From Cichorium intybus (taxonomy: Eukaryota; Streptophyta; Magnoliopsida; Asterales; Asteraceae): 64,000 nt of DNA. Where the stretch lies: contig CM042013.1 of NCBI GenBank assembly GCA_023525715.1, positions 81,651,994 to 81,715,993 on the forward strand. The letters are read 5' to 3'. Both the position numbers and the translations under genes were made by a program. Position 1 is the stretch's first letter, and every line of letters starts with the position of its first letter. Positions 1-9,227 of this stretch are shown here, piece by piece. A model generated the notes under the pieces. That model had not been told where the DNA came from, did no database searches, and worked only from the letters and a program-made list of their open reading frames with translations.

Positions 1-1
1 A

Positions 2-283
2 CAGGCATTTGGATCACAAGCATTTGCAAATTATAATGCGCTACCTTTATACGCTCATCTGGTATCATACGTGTTATTTGGAAATCAAATTCCTCCAATT
101 GTTCTTGGACATGGCGAAAAGCCCTGGTCATCAATAACGCGTGAGTGTCAACCAATCTATTTATACGTTCGTCGAGATCTGTCAACTCATTATGTAAGAC
201 ATTATCAACGGTTGTATCCTGATATAAAAATAGAAAAGCAGTTAAGTGAAAACCAATTTCACATGTTAGAAAATTTAAAGTAA
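2..283 (+). CDS. Partial hypothetical protein, C-terminal end only
   Basis: A frame is open from base 2 to a TAA at 281-283, so the window starts inside it. About 93 residues are visible, with a balanced amino-acid composition (FGNQIPPIVLGHGEKPW, then YLYVRRDLS and HYQRLYPDIKIEK) that looks like real protein rather than random translation. No signal peptide, membrane span or metal-binding motif is visible. I do not recognise the family. It lies about 140 bp before a stray copy of the 167-bp repeat and faces the MULE transposase tail to tail, so it may belong to the same repeat-rich neighbourhood. It could also be the last exon of a host gene whose body is off the left edge. Confidence 0.4.
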   Translation, partial: QAFGSQAFANYNALPLYAHLVSYVLFGNQIPPIVLGHGEKPWSSITRECQPIYLYVRRDLSTHYVRHYQRLYPDIKIEKQLSENQFHMLENLK

Positions 284-425
284 TTAACAAAATGAAAATA
301 ATTATGATAGCTTACAACTCTGCTTGAGGAACCCCTTTGGTGATCCATTGATCAATATGAGTAACTGAATGAATCAAATCGGTTTGAAGTTTCTTTATAT
401 AAAGGATAGTAGGAGAAACTCATGT

Positions 426-592
426 TGACAAGACAATACACAGCTCCCTATTACAGGACACCATACAGTACCCTATGGACATGACATTTCACTGCATGGA
501 CATTATACGGGCTCCCATGGGCTGCGTTTTCCTCTAGATGGGCTGCGTTTTCCTGTAGATGGGCTGCGTTTTCCGTATGCAGAAAACGTCGT
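426..592 (+). repeat. Isolated copy of the 167-bp repeat unit
   Basis: This stretch matches one unit of the array at 7474-8443: same length (tgacaagaca at 426 and again at 593, 167 bp apart), same order of blocks, and three internal 21-bp subrepeats containing GGGCTGCGTTTTCC. It lies about 340 bp beyond the 3' end of transposase gene 1 and in the same orientation as the distant array. An apparent minus-strand frame here (ENAAHLE heptads) only reflects the 21-bp periodicity. Confidence 0.85.
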
Positions 593-928
593 TGACAAGA
601 CAAGACAGGACAATGTAGAGTACGTTGTATGTCATGATGAGTTGTCGTTTCGACTATTACTGATATGACTGTCACTATCACTGATAACTCAATACTGTAC
701 ATAGCGTAGCGTTTTGCATCAAAGCTTCAGTTGTCGTTTCAACTTTTTAATATCGCCAGTAATTTATGCAGTCATGTGACAGATGACTATTAAAATTTAT
801 ATAGTTATAATAATTACGTCAAAGGAAGTAAAAGTGAGCATTCAATAGAATAGAAATCAAAGATGATCCCATGAAACTGGTATTACAACCTAAAAATAAC
901 GTAATTGTAAAAACAATTAAACCCCCAT
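593..928. other. Intergenic stretch, no gene seen
   Basis: AT-rich sequence between the stray 167-bp unit and the 3' end of transposase 1. It contains an imperfect repeated phrase (agttgtcgtttc followed by aact or gact, near 640 and 730) and no convincing coding frame. A terminal inverted repeat of the MULE might lie here, but I could not match one by eye. Confidence 0.5.
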
Positions 929-3766
929 TTAGCTCAAATCCACGGTAGGATAAACAGCTTCACTCTGTGACATGCTACTAGAGTCACCTCTTATGCTCGT
1001 TTTCCCTTTATTGTCTGAACCACGACGTTTGCCTGATCCTTCTGGTTTACGGGTTGGAACTAACGCAGGACATGTAGTTCTTGTGTGACCCCTTTGATGG
1101 CAACGAGAACATTCTTTTATTATTGGACCCTCACCTTGTGACGGAATACGATCCATATTTCTCGGTCTTCCAGGTAGACGTCTGTCCATGACTGGGGGTC
1201 TTACAAAAATCAAATCGTCCGGTGTCTCCCAATCACAAGGGGTGGGTAGAGGGTTGATAATGGACTCGTAAGTCTTTCTATAAAACACAACCAGATATGC
1301 ATTGTGCACCCATCCAGTGCAATCTCCATGGTTTAAGCTGTTTAAAACTCTTATTAGATGGCCACAAGGTATGTCAGATAGTTGCCACTTTCGACATGAA
1401 CACGTTGCCTCTGCAAAATCGACAATCGCATCCCTAAGGAAGTCTACAACCTGGAATCTTGTACTTGAAATTGGATGGACTAGCCAGTTGCTGCTTTTAG
1501 TCATTCTTTTACGAATCTTTGCTTCCGCCCATGGAGTAAGTGTTGTTTTTATATCATCTAAATAAATATTTGAAGATAGTGGGTCAAAATTTTCAATACA
1601 AAGTAAATACGACAACGTTATTAGTGTATCATGAACGATGTAAGTCTTACTTGCACGATTGCGGTGTTCAAAATACCATTGCTGCATTGTTGTTCGAAAA
1701 AAGTCAATGAGCATCAAGACTGGCATCTTTCTGGCGTAGCGGGAAAGTGCGTTTATGGACTCCGCGCTGTTAGATGTCATCATATTATACCGCATGCCTT
1801 CAAATCTAGACCGAGCCCATTTTTCTGGACATGCCCTGTCCAAGTACGCATACAATTCAGGATTATAATTGTTAATCCTTTGCATCCAATCATTAAATTC
1901 TTCGATTGTATATGCTTTACACGCCCCCCAAAAGAATGACTTGATGCTTTTCTTGGATCCAAACTTGGTCACTACATTAGAATATAAATGATGACCACAA
2001 ATTCCATGATGTGAGGTCGGAAAAATGTTTTCAATGGCTGCGGCTATTGCCGCATGCCTATCAGATATGAAACTAAGAGATCCCATGTCGCCAACGCAAT
2101 CCTGCAGTTTCTCCATGAACCAAGACCATGTTTCCGTGCACTCGCTCTTGCATATTGCATATGCTACCGGTAATATTTGATTATTACCATCCATTGCAAC
2201 TGCCAATAACATAGTGCCCTTGAAGTCGCCCTTGAGGTGGGCAGCGTCTACCACCAATGTAGGTCTACACCAATTGCGGAAAGCAGTTAACTACAAAAAA
2301 GTTTGTTGTGTTATTGATACGGTTACATTCGTATAGTGGTAGTGAAATTTATTAGTTACAACAATACTTACAGCGCAGCCTAATGAAATATATATAAATT
2401 GAAATCGATCGTCACCATCTTTTCTGATTGAAGTTACAGTTCCGGGATTATGCTTTTGCAAGTTGTAGCAATACACAGGGAGTCTTGTGAACGATTCCGC
2501 TGGATCACCCCTTAACAGATACAATGCATGCTGTTTCGCCCTCCATGCTTGTTTGTAACTAATATCAATTCTGTACTTTGAATTGATATCACGAATTATG
2601 TCGTTGCCACGATATACCCTACTTTGGTTGGCAGCCATTACCTCAGACAAAAGATGACCCAATACTTTCTTGTTTGCTTGGCGATGGTTTGGGTTGAGTT
2701 GTGAAGACGAGCACGTGTGTTCATCAACAATCTTAGTGCATTGGAATGAGCCGTCACCGCCTTTTTCTGATGTGGCTGTAAAACACCAACTACAGTTATC
2801 TTGACAACAAATAGCCTCATACCTTGTTTTTGTTGATCTTCTAACTTTGTATTGAAAGCCTTCGGTCATACTTTTAACACCAAGTGCAAGTTTCATAGCT
2901 TCTTTGTCTTTATAGGCTTGGAAAACTCTAATCTTTTGTGATGGGTGGTGGCTGTAAGATGAGGTTTTTATTTTTGATGGTACAGGACATGGCGGCGGCT
3001 GTGGCATACCGTACAACAATGTGCTTTTTAACCGATTGTGTCGAGCATCCTCCGACCCTCCTTCGTGGTCGTTTTGATCAGCCGTCACTCCTTCGTCACG
3101 ATCACTTCCTTCCAAGTCCGATAAACGTAAATCACCATCCACGGGATCCCCATTTGGTGCTAGATTACCATCATTTAGAAGGACACAAACTTTATCGTAG
3201 TCTTTTTGATCAGTCGTGTCTGCATTACTCATCATATTTTTGGCGCCAAAATCATCCGCACAAGTGCCAATGTCATCCTCTCCTGCGTACTTGAAATTTT
3301 CAGGTTCCACATAGTGGATTGGTTCTTGGTAGACGGTTTCTGGAACAGTGTTGGTGGTCATAATATTACATGGAGCGTTGTTGCTCCCAAATCCGCTGGA
3401 CTTCTTTTCCTGTGATGTTTTGCACAGGTCGTTACTTCGAATCTCGTCATCTGCAACAACGTAAATAGGAACGATGGTGTTCACAGCTTCGATAACTTCT
3501 ATCAAATGCATGATATCATTGTCATCAACTATCTCCATAACATAGTTATATTCTGGATGTTGAATTGATAATCTAGCACTCGATTGAGCATCGAAACCCG
3601 CCTTTGATTTTACCAAACAAGAAAAATCATGAAAATTTATATTTGAACTAAATTTCACTCCGTAATTCTTATGGTTTGGGCTAACGTATTTAGGTTGCCC
3701 ATCAACTGTGGACCAATGCCCACCGGTGCACACTAGAACAAAATATTTTTTCTGGGATGAACTCAT
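929..3766 (-). CDS. MULE (MuDR-type) transposase, apparently intact
   Basis: Two exons, 3766-2372 and 2290-929, joined by an 81-bp GT-AG intron in phase 0, give 918 residues. Residues 1-110 form an N-terminal domain. An acidic linker follows (to about 270). Residues 279-352 match the MuDR DNA-binding region (AYKDKEAMKLALG, then a Cys/His pattern). The MULE catalytic domain follows, with the likely DDE triad at D480 (VVDAAHLKG), D542 (FISDRHAA) and E642 (SNSAESIN). Next come a SWIM zinc finger (C762, C764, C774, H776), an AT-hook-like RLPGRPR near 837-842 and a CCHC knuckle (C859, C862, H867, C872). The family cuts and pastes DNA in the nucleus. I see no stop or frameshift. The gene is divergent from the coiled-coil gene at 4539, with a 22-bp tandem array between them. 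Terminal inverted repeats were not found by eye. Confidence 0.9.
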
Positions 3767-3830
3767 TGTGTAATGTAGTTTAGATTGAATTTCACTCCGT
3801 AATTCTTATATTTTTTCTGGGATGAACTCA

Positions 3831-3838
3831 TTTATATA
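3831..3838 (-). promoter_or_regulatory. TATA box of MULE transposase 1
   Basis: On the minus strand this reads TATATAAA and lies about 70 bp upstream of the ATG at 3766, a normal plant spacing. It sits at the very edge of the 22-bp array, so the array would act as the upstream promoter region of this gene. Confidence 0.55.
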
Positions 3839-3854
3839 GTTTGTATGACAGCGA

Positions 3855-4490
3855 ACCTCGCAGTCAAAGTAGTACGAATACGCAGTCAAAGTTGTACGAA
3901 TACGCAGTCAATGTTGTACGACAACGCAAAGAAAGTTGTACGACTACGCAGTCAAAGTTGTACGAATACGCAGTCAAACTTGTACGGATACGCAGTCAAA
4001 CTTGTACGAATACGCAGTCATAGTTGTACGACAACGCAGTCAAAGTTGTACGAGTACGCAGTCAAAATTGTATGAATACGCAGTCAATGTTGTACGACAA
4101 CGCAAAGAAAGTTGTACAACTACGCAGTCAAAGTTGTACGAATACGCAGTCAAATTTGTACGACTACGCAGTCTATACTTGTACGAATACGCATCCGAGG
4201 ATTGTACGAATCCGCAGTCATAGTTGTACGACAACGCAGTCAAAGTTGTACGACTACGCAGTCAAAGTTTTATGAATACCCAGTCAATGTTGTACGACAA
4301 CGCAAAGAAAGTTGTACGACTACGCAGTCAAAGTTGTACGAATACGCAGTTAAAGTTGTACCACAACGCAAAGTTGTATGCATACGCAGTCAATGTTGTA
4401 CGACTACGCAGTCAATGTTGTACGGATACGCAGACAATGTTGTACGACTACGCATTCAAAGTTGAACGAATACACAGTCAATGTTGTATA
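3855..4490. repeat. 22-bp tandem array with higher-order period
   Basis: About 29 degenerate copies of a 22-bp unit with core TACGCAGTCAAAGTTG. Variants are ordered, not random: the variant ACGACAACGCAAAGAAAG recurs at about 3918, 4094 and 4294, so blocks of eight units (176 bp) or nine units plus an extra 2 bp are themselves repeated. Because 22 is not a multiple of 3 and the unit lacks stop codons, several frames stay open on both strands; none is a real gene. The array fills the divergent space between transposase 1 and the coiled-coil gene at 4539. Confidence 0.95.
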
Positions 4491-4494
4491 CAGT

Positions 4495-4502
4495 TATAAA
4501 TA
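4495..4502 (+). promoter_or_regulatory. TATA box of the 4539 gene
   Basis: TATAAATA immediately after the end of the 22-bp array and 44 bp before the ATG at 4539. It points away from the TATA box of the transposase, which makes the array a bidirectional intergenic region. Confidence 0.5.
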
Positions 4503-4538
4503 CTGTTACAAGCTAGTAAGCATTTCTGGAGTTACATT

Positions 4539-4985
4539 ATGAGTTCTTCTAATGATGCTACTTGGCATTGTGATGATGAGGATTGTTACATTTGTTCAGA
4601 TATTAACCCTTTTCCCGATGTCTGCCCAGGACAGCCAGGATATTCTATGAATGATCCACTACCAGATAAAATGCCTGACTGTATATTTGATGCGATGACA
4701 CGCGCAGAAGAAGAAAACAAAAGAGACCTGGAAAAAACAGGAATTCTAGATGACCGTATAGAAGTCCTTTGTGAGAAATTGAAGGAAAAGAAAATTTGGG
4801 TTAAAGATACGTCTATGAAGCTAAAAAATGCTAAACGTTGGATTGAGGAAACTGAACAACAAGTTTCAAAGCTTGTGGCAGAAAAAAATCGTATTGCGGA
4901 TGTTAGTAGGATAAGGGGAGATTTTATCGACCGTGAAAAAACAATGTATCCGTTGCAATTCCCAAATTTGTGGCCTAGTAATTAA
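4539..4985 (+). CDS. Small coiled-coil protein with Cys-rich N-terminus
   Basis: Single-exon frame of 148 residues starting MSSSNDATWHC. The N-terminal 30 residues carry four cysteines (C11, C16, C19, C29) that could bind a metal. From about residue 55 it is a charged heptad-type helix rich in Lys and Glu. It contains two tryptophans exactly 14 residues apart (WVKDT... then AKRWIEE) and ends with YPLQFPNLWPSN. The same W-x13-W motif and tail occur in the genes at 8537 and 9228, so these are paralogues. There is no membrane segment or signal peptide. It is divergent from MULE transposase 1 across the 22-bp array and is followed 204 bp later by the GRF zinc-finger gene. I do not know the function; an accessory protein of the MULE is my inference. 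Confidence 0.7.
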   Translation: MSSSNDATWHCDDEDCYICSDINPFPDVCPGQPGYSMNDPLPDKMPDCIFDAMTRAEEENKRDLEKTGILDDRIEVLCEKLKEKKIWVKDTSMKLKNAKRWIEETEQQVSKLVAEKNRIADVSRIRGDFIDREKTMYPLQFPNLWPSN

Positions 4986-5111
4986 TATTATTTATTATAT
5001 TCTTCCAATTAAAGCAAATCGCAGTCTATATACTAGACAGTTGATGTGACAATTAAGTAGATGTAGGTAGAGTGGTTTGTTTGTATCTGTATCTTTCCTA
5101 CTTTTCATCTC

Positions 5112-5119
5112 TATATAAA
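5112..5119 (+). promoter_or_regulatory. TATA box of the GRF zinc-finger gene
   Basis: TATATAAA 77 bp before the ATG at 5189. Nearly the same distance (76-77 bp) separates TATA and ATG in the genes at 8537 and 9228, which supports these small genes as genuine transcription units. Confidence 0.55.
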
Positions 5120-5188
5120 GGTGTGCTTTTATGGTATAATGCGTATCTTTTTGTTGTATCTGAGTTTGTTCCATCGTCAAAATATAAA

Positions 5189-5536
5189 ATGGCAAGAACA
5201 TGCAGTTGTTGCGGTTATCCTACACTAATACGTGTGTCGAATACAAACAGAAACCCAGGAAGACAGTTCTATGCTTGTAGTAACAAGGTAATATTATAAT
5301 ATCGAACCCACCTATGTTTTATAATATGATCGTACTATATGATAACCTTTGCTGTAATATCATTAATACAGATGCTAAACTGTGGCTTTAATGGGTGGGT
5401 CGATGAAGACAATGTTGTTGCCAGAATTCAAAGAGATAGAGAACTAAGAAGGCTTCAACTCGAGAATCGAAATTTGAAGATTGTCCTAGTGCTCAGTTGG
5501 ATGCTTTTTGTAGCCATACTAGTTTATAAAGTCTAA
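5189..5536 (+). CDS. GRF-type zinc finger with C-terminal membrane anchor
   Basis: Two exons, 5189-5287 and 5372-5536, joined in phase 0 across an 84-bp GT-AG intron, give 87 residues. Residues 5-46 are a GRF zinc finger: CSCCGYPT, NPGRQFYAC (C30) and, across the splice, CGFNGWVDED (C37). Residues 50-69 form a short charged helix (RIQRDRELRRLQLENRN). Residues 70-85 are a hydrophobic membrane span close to the C-terminus, so a tail-anchored protein is likely. GRF fingers bind nucleic acid in other proteins, but the role of these small plant GRF-membrane proteins is unknown to me. The intron falls inside the finger, which favours real splicing, because the finger is complete only after joining. 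It lies between the two MULE genes. Confidence 0.75.
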
Positions 5537-6006
5537 TTACCATATAACGGTGATGAATTGTGTAATGGTAGTAAAGTAAATCCTTATATGGCTTTACTGA
5601 ACCATCTAGTAGTTTTCCTAATGTGTGTAACGTCGTTGGACTCTAATTTAAATTTGTATGTTGTCCTTAAATATCCAACAGGTGAACATACTTTTGCAAT
5701 CATGAAGTAAACTTAAACAAAACCTTGAATCCCGTACCATCTAAATAATACATGTCTTGAATAGGAAACACCAAAACCTTTTTTGTAAACTTAACCAAAA
5801 CCTTGAATCCAGGACCAACTGCTTCGTCTCCTATCAACTACACCAAAGATGCAACATAATAGTCGGAGTTTGCAGAAAGAAATAGAAGCAATTTCGGTAA
5901 ATGCAGCTAAAGACAAAGCTAATACAAAGCTAATGGGGGGAAAACAACGAAATACTTTTAACACAAAGGTCATATATCTAATACAAAGCTAATGGTGGGA
6001 AAACAT
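5537..6006. repeat. Intergenic stretch with short direct repeats
   Basis: No gene seen. A phrase of about 33 bp (gtaaacttaaacaaaaccttgaa and on) at about 5706 recurs near 5785, 79 bp apart. Further right, acaaagctaatgg followed by a G-run and AAAACA occurs three times between about 5925 and 6034. The last copy overlaps the end of the transposase 2 frame. Confidence 0.6.
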
Positions 6007-7354
6007 TTAAGACAAAGCTAAAGGGGGTAAAACATCCACCATGTTGACAGGTACATGCCATTCACTTTGAGGGGGTACAGCCTGCACCACTTCCGTTTGA
6101 TATGCAGCTCTATATGCAGCCGTAGTGAAATAAATGTTCACCGTATTAAAATCCTCCTGTAACATCATATAGGTTCGATACGCAGCCAGGCCGTGACGAC
6201 ATGGAATACCAGAACTCCTAAATTTTCCACAATCACAAGTGTGTTCACGCAGGTTAACAAGATATGTTTTCGTGAAGTCACGGACAAAAAACTCGGTGTT
6301 GTATAATTCCGTTACTTCACATGGTTCAGACTTGCGCATTCGTCTATAAAGTATGTTCTCTGCATACGGGGTGAGTTCATGATGAAGCATGCCTGAAACA
6401 AATCAGGAGGAAATTAGCATAAGTCAATGTATCTTACACACAAATATAATTAAATAATAACGATTAACCTCCTAAAGCACCGCGATCAGCATAAATACGT
6501 TGCAACATGTCAACGAAAGACCGAAGAAGTGATATTATTGGTAAATATTGCGGAGCTGCAGAGACCCAACGAATCTCAAGCATTATTATGGAGATGATGT
6601 TGTAACGGAAAATAGGGAACATCACCCGTGCCCATTTTTCTTGAGAAATACCTTCAAACCAGGTCATTATATCTTGGCCCCCGTGTTGGACCAAAACATC
6701 TCTAAGTATAGCAAAGTTCGGTTCAAAATGACGTAATTCGTAAGCCTTGCAAGTCTGCCAGAAAATATGTGGACATTCTTGGAATATTGGCATTCTATCA
6801 ACAAAATATTTAAACACACTTTTGCAACAATATCCATGGTAACAGTGTGGGAACACATGAGATAGGGCGACGTCTAAGTGATTGGACAATTTAGTAATGA
6901 AACAAACTTCTCTAGCATTTCTAAAGCATTCATGTAGTCTCATAAGGAACCATGTCCACGAATCTAACGATTCTGAGATTCCAAGACCGATTGCTATTGG
7001 TAGAGGTTGATGGTTTCCATCTACCGAGACCGCTACGTACATTGTATGGACATATGGTCCATTCAATGGTAGGCACTCCAGGAAAATGACTGGTAGGGTG
7101 GTAGAAAGGAATGTATGCATCTACAAAAAGGTTTACAACAAATGTTAGTAGTATAAAGTTGTGATCATTAGATTAAAAATATGATCAGAATAACAACTTA
7201 CGACACATCCTACAGCCATAAAACAAAATTCAAATCGTTTCTGGGCATCTTGCTTTATGCTAGTGATTGTATGTGGGTTCGCAAGTTGAAGGTTATGGAA
7301 GAAGAGGGGAAGGCGGGTAAAGCTTTGTTTGTGTTGCTTGGTTGATGTACTCAT
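6007..7354 (-). CDS. Truncated MULE-like protein lacking catalytic residues
   Basis: Three exons (7354-7202, 7120-6469, 6392-6007) with GT-AG introns join in frame to 396 residues. The first intron lies at the same place as in transposase 1, just after GC[AV]. The DNA-binding N-terminus is absent: the frame begins at the SFTRLP segment that follows that domain in transposase 1. The MULE domain aligns without gaps, but the first catalytic Asp is Glu (E66, in FLECLPLNG), the second is Lys (K128, FITKLSN), and only the Glu remains (E233). The SWIM finger is kept (C321, C323, C333, H335). The CCHC knuckle is missing. The frame is open, so it is either a young defective copy or a protein kept for DNA binding or regulation. 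A TATA box and the divergent layout match transposase 1. Confidence 0.75.
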
Positions 7355-7410
7355 TTTGGATAATAATTGAAATACAAACTGATTGATTACAAAGTATGGA
7401 GATATCCACG

Positions 7411-7420
7411 TATTTATATC
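7411..7420 (-). promoter_or_regulatory. TATA box of MULE-like gene 2
   Basis: The minus strand reads GATATAAATA about 60 bp upstream of the ATG at 7354. It sits next to the left end of the 167-bp array, mirroring the arrangement at transposase 1. Confidence 0.45.
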
Positions 7421-7473
7421 CTACTCATTTCGATTACTATTGACTACACACCCTACCTACTGCTAAAAACTAT

Positions 7474-8443
7474 AGACAATACAATACACTGCTCCCTAAT
7501 ACAGCACAGTGTAGAGTACCCTATGGACATGACATTTCACTGCATGGACACTATACGGGCTCCCATGGCCTGCGTTTTCCTCTAGATGAGCTGCGTTTTC
7601 CTCCAGATGGCCTGCGTTTTCCGTATGCAGAAAATGTCGTTGACAAGACAAGACACTGCTCCCTATTACAGGACACCATAGGGTATCCTATGGACATGAC
7701 ATTTCACTGCATGGACACTATACGGGCTCCCATGGGCTGCGTTTTCCTCTAGATGGGCTGCGTTTTCCTCTAGATGGGCTGCGTTTTCCGTATGCAGAAA
7801 ATGTCATTGACAAGACAAGACACTGCTCCCTATTACAGGACACCATAGGGTACCCTATGGACATGACATTTCACTGCATGGACACTAGACGGGCTCCCAT
7901 GGGCTGCGTTTTCCTCTATATGGGCTGCGTTTTCCTCTAGATGGGCTGCGTTTTCCGTATGCAGAAAATGTCATTGACAAGACAAGACACTGCTCCCTAT
8001 TACAGGACACCATAGGGTACCCTATAGACATGACATTTCACTGCATGGACACTAGACGGGCTCCCATGGGCTGCGTTTTCCTCTAGATGGGCTGCGTTTT
8101 CCTCTAGATGGGCTGCGTTTTCCGTATGCAGAAAATGTCATTGACAAGACAAGACACTGCTCCCTATTACAGGACACCATAGGGTACCCTATGGACATGA
8201 CATTTCACTGCATGGACACTAGACGGGCTCCCATGGGCTGCGTTTTCCTCTAGATGGGCTGCGTTTTCCTCTAGATGGGCTGCGTTTTCCGTATGCAGAA
8301 AATGTCATTGACAAGACAAGACACTGATCCCTATTACAGGACACCATAGGGTACCCTATGGACATGACATTTCACTGCATGGACACTAGACGGGCTCCCA
8401 TGGGCTGCGTTTTCCTCTAGATGGGCTGCGTTTTCCTCTACAT
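7474..8443. repeat. 167-bp tandem array (five full units plus one partial)
   Basis: Unit starts (tgacaagaca or its variant) fall at about 7474, 7641, 7808, 7975, 8142 and 8309, so the period is exactly 167 bp in four consecutive steps. Each unit holds three 21-bp subrepeats with GGGCTGCGTTTTCCTCTAGA. The inner units are almost identical to each other and the first is more diverged, as expected for homogenisation from the centre. The array separates MULE-like gene 2 (minus) from the coiled-coil gene at 8537 (plus). Confidence 0.95.
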
Positions 8444-8460
8444 GCGATTTCCCTAATTTC

Positions 8461-8470
8461 TATATAAATA
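8461..8470 (+). promoter_or_regulatory. TATA box of the 8537 gene
   Basis: TATATAAATA 76 bp upstream of the ATG at 8537 and directly downstream of the 167-bp array. This is the same spacing as at the GRF gene and the 9228 gene. Confidence 0.55.
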
Positions 8471-8536
8471 AACTTGTTCATGTCAACTATCACATCTACA
8501 CGATCAATCAAATTTAGATATTTTTTATTTGTAAAC

Positions 8537-8881
8537 ATGTCTGATCAATCACAGAAGTTAAAACGAGTATTGGAAAAACGCAAGGCTCCTTCTACATCAA
8601 CAACTCCACCTACTATTGATGATAGGATGCCAGAGGAAATGAAAATAATTCTCCTTCACAGCGCCTCTGAAGTCGACAAACAAATTCAATCAATTGCTGA
8701 AGATACAAAATTCTTAGAGGGTCAACGGAGATTACTTGACGGTAAAAAAAATTGGATAGCTTCAAAAAAACAAGAAGTAATAGAAGCTGAGAAATGGATT
8801 AAGTCAACCAAAGCAAACATTGATCGAGAGATGGATAATGTTTTGTCACTTGGTCAAGAAATTACTGAAAAAAAGTTTTAG
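8537..8881 (+). CDS. Small coiled-coil protein, paralogue 2
   Basis: Single exon, 114 residues from the ATG at 8537 (MSDQSQKLKRV). An in-frame upstream ATG at 8480 would add 19 residues, but the TATA spacing favours 8537. After a Ser/Thr/Pro-rich head it is an almost continuous charged helix. It contains the family motif, W-x13-W with Ala three residues before the second Trp (KKNWIASKK... EAEKWIKS). The frame ends EITEKKF. The family tail (YPYEFPEW) is present just downstream in another frame at 8904-8942, so the C-terminus has been cut by a small frame change in an A-rich tract. Divergent from MULE-like gene 2. Function unknown. Confidence 0.65.
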   Translation: MSDQSQKLKRVLEKRKAPSTSTTPPTIDDRMPEEMKIILLHSASEVDKQIQSIAEDTKFLEGQRRLLDGKKNWIASKKQEVIEAEKWIKSTKANIDREMDNVLSLGQEITEKKF

Positions 8882-8903
8882 GTAGCTAATATGAAAAAAA
8901 AAC

Positions 8904-8942
8904 TATCCATATGAGTTTCCTGAGTGGCAAATTAAAGATTAG
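8904..8942 (+). pseudogene. Detached C-terminal tail of coiled-coil paralogue 2
   Basis: Frame reading YPYEFPEWQIKD then TAG. It matches the tail YPLQFPNLWPSN of the 4539 gene and YPLDFPDLCDSN of the 9228 gene. It is out of frame with the upstream gene and preceded by a stop in its own frame at 8892, beside a run of nine A. This could be an old frameshift, a sequencing error in the homopolymer, or a spliced exon. Confidence 0.6.
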
Positions 8943-9150
8943 TTTTTCTATTTCGTAGGTATTAATTATTTCTATTTCAAAGTTGGTATTTAGGGTCCCA
9001 GTACTCATTTGTCGCTTGTTTGTATCTCAGTAGTTATTGTTTGTATCACTTTATGTATTTCAGTACTCTATATATCTTTATATTTAATGGTCACATCAAC
9101 CCCCTCCCCTGTATTATTATTTCCCACCTATCTACCCATTTTAAATGTTC

Positions 9151-9160
9151 TATATATACA
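9151..9160 (+). promoter_or_regulatory. TATA box of the 9228 gene
   Basis: TATATATACA 77 bp before the ATG at 9228, matching the TATA-ATG distance of the two other small genes. Confidence 0.5.
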
Positions 9161-9227
9161 CCTTATTTCACCTTAACATTCTTCACACCAAACCATTATC
9201 ACACATCGAAAATATCGTAGCCCAAAT

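Noticed and set aside
451..702. Minus-strand frame with ENAAHLE heptads
   Set aside because: The 21-bp subrepeat equals seven codons, so a heptad appears automatically. It is part of the 167-bp repeat unit.
1302..1939. Plus-strand frames opposite transposase 1
   Set aside because: Shadows of the minus-strand gene, which has conserved motifs and a consistent splice structure.
3855..4490. CRISPR-like regular array
   Set aside because: The repeats are contiguous and degenerate with no unique spacers, and the DNA is a plant nuclear genome.
3841..4499. Several overlapping open frames on both strands over the 22-bp array
   Set aside because: The unit has no stop codon and its length is not a multiple of 3, so all frames stay open and encode the same short repeat. 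No start context or domain.
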